Shown here: positions 22,439 to 22,558 of the stretch, one piece after another
How the letters are laid out: every line of letters begins with the position of its first letter
Numbering within the stretch: position 1 is the stretch's first letter
Origin: Sulfurimonas sp. UBA6014
GTDB lineage: Bacteria; Campylobacterota; Campylobacteria; Campylobacterales; Sulfurimonadaceae
DNA length: 22,558 bases
Assembly (NCBI GenBank): GCA_002428085.1
Contig: DJAA01000067.1
Location: 4,293 to 26,850 of the forward strand
Direction of reading: 5' to 3'
The notes under the pieces: model-generated
What the model saw: the letters and a program-made list of their open reading frames with translations, nothing else
Databases searched by the model: none
Told to the model about the DNA's origin: nothing
Program-made: the position numbers and the translations under genes

Positions 22439-22530
22439 GCCGGCCAAATAATCGATGCGCGAGCTGGCCAAGTATTGATGCGTCAGCTGGCCAAATACAA
22501 ATGCGCGGGGTGGCCAAATTGGATGCGCGC
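22439..22530. repeat. Four tandem ~23-bp repeats at the istA end of IS21
   Basis: Units start at 22439, 22463, 22486 and 22509, each of the form GCTGGCCAAATA, a few variable bases, then ATGCGC. The period is 24, 23, 23. The other IS end carries only two same-oriented boxes. Multiple terminal transposase-binding sites are known in IS21 elements. The outermost unit merges into the GCGCGC terminus. Confidence 0.75.
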
Positions 22531-22558
22531 GTACAGCTACAGGAAAAACAATAAGCAA

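Larger units (their letters stand above)
19926..22535 (-). mobile_element. IS21-family insertion sequence, complete
   Basis: The element is about 2.61 kb, in the IS21 range, and carries istA and istB in the standard order. The left end starts TG-ATA-GCGCGCAT and the right end, read inward, TG-TAC-GCGCGCAT, giving the TG...CA termini expected for IS21. Terminal similarity extends about 44 bp through two TTGGCCA boxes. No direct duplication of 4-8 bp is evident: the left flank ends AGTAGT and the right flank begins GCTACAGG. Either the ends are off by a few bases or the flanks have been rearranged. Both genes look intact, so it may be active. Confidence 0.85.

Noticed and set aside
22439..22530. 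CRISPR-like array of ~23-bp periodic repeats
   Set aside because: Unit length, the lack of conserved spacers and the position at the IS terminus show these are transposase-binding repeats.

Overview
The window looks like a chromosomal segment of a member of the Campylobacterota (Epsilonproteobacteria), probably a Sulfurimonas/Sulfuricurvum-type organism. The base composition is AT-rich, and the order ddl-ruvA-FapA-murJ-cysS-pyrD-M16 peptidase-dapA-SDR matches what I recall of the Campylobacter jejuni Cj0798c-Cj0807 neighbourhood. That is recall, not a search, and no 16S or marker comparison could be made.

Bases 1-12479 are the conserved housekeeping block. A minus-strand group (FapA/DUF342, ruvA, and ddl cut by the window edge) diverges from murJ. 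A ccdAB toxin-antitoxin pair sits between murJ and cysS. A DJ-1/PfpI gene on the minus strand meets cysS tail to tail. A tight plus-strand run follows: pyrD, a secreted M16 zinc protease, dapA, a FabL-like enoyl-ACP reductase, and a hemD with an unusual N-terminal extension. It supplies pyrimidine, lysine/peptidoglycan, fatty-acid and haem steps. hemD shares a CTAG stop palindrome with a convergent methyltransferase.

Bases 13109-15700 hold a 118-bp MITE-like element with 16-bp terminal inverted repeats and a 5-bp target duplication. After it comes a membrane/envelope operon: pgsA, rseP and the YggS-type PLP protein. The pgsA and rseP coding sequences overlap by 4 bases.

Bases 15860-19901 are more accessory: a DUF2071 (YqjF) gene paired with a DCC-family (DUF393) gene, a short secreted D,D-peptidase, an unknown cytosolic protein, and two unknown small secreted cysteine proteins. 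Their intergenic spaces are full of non-coding structure: a 29-bp-arm inverted repeat whose mismatches are all G-U wobbles on the minus strand, a second copy of the MITE termini inside the D,D-peptidase leader, and hairpins.

Bases 19926-22535 are an apparently intact IS21-family insertion sequence (istA and istB on the minus strand). Its termini carry several copies of a GGCCA-centred repeat, four of them in a tandem array with a period of about 23 bp at the istA end. I saw no tRNA, rRNA or CRISPR array. No complete new defence or biosynthetic system is evident. The most novel-looking material is the pair of related short inverted-repeat elements and the small secreted cysteine-protein cluster.
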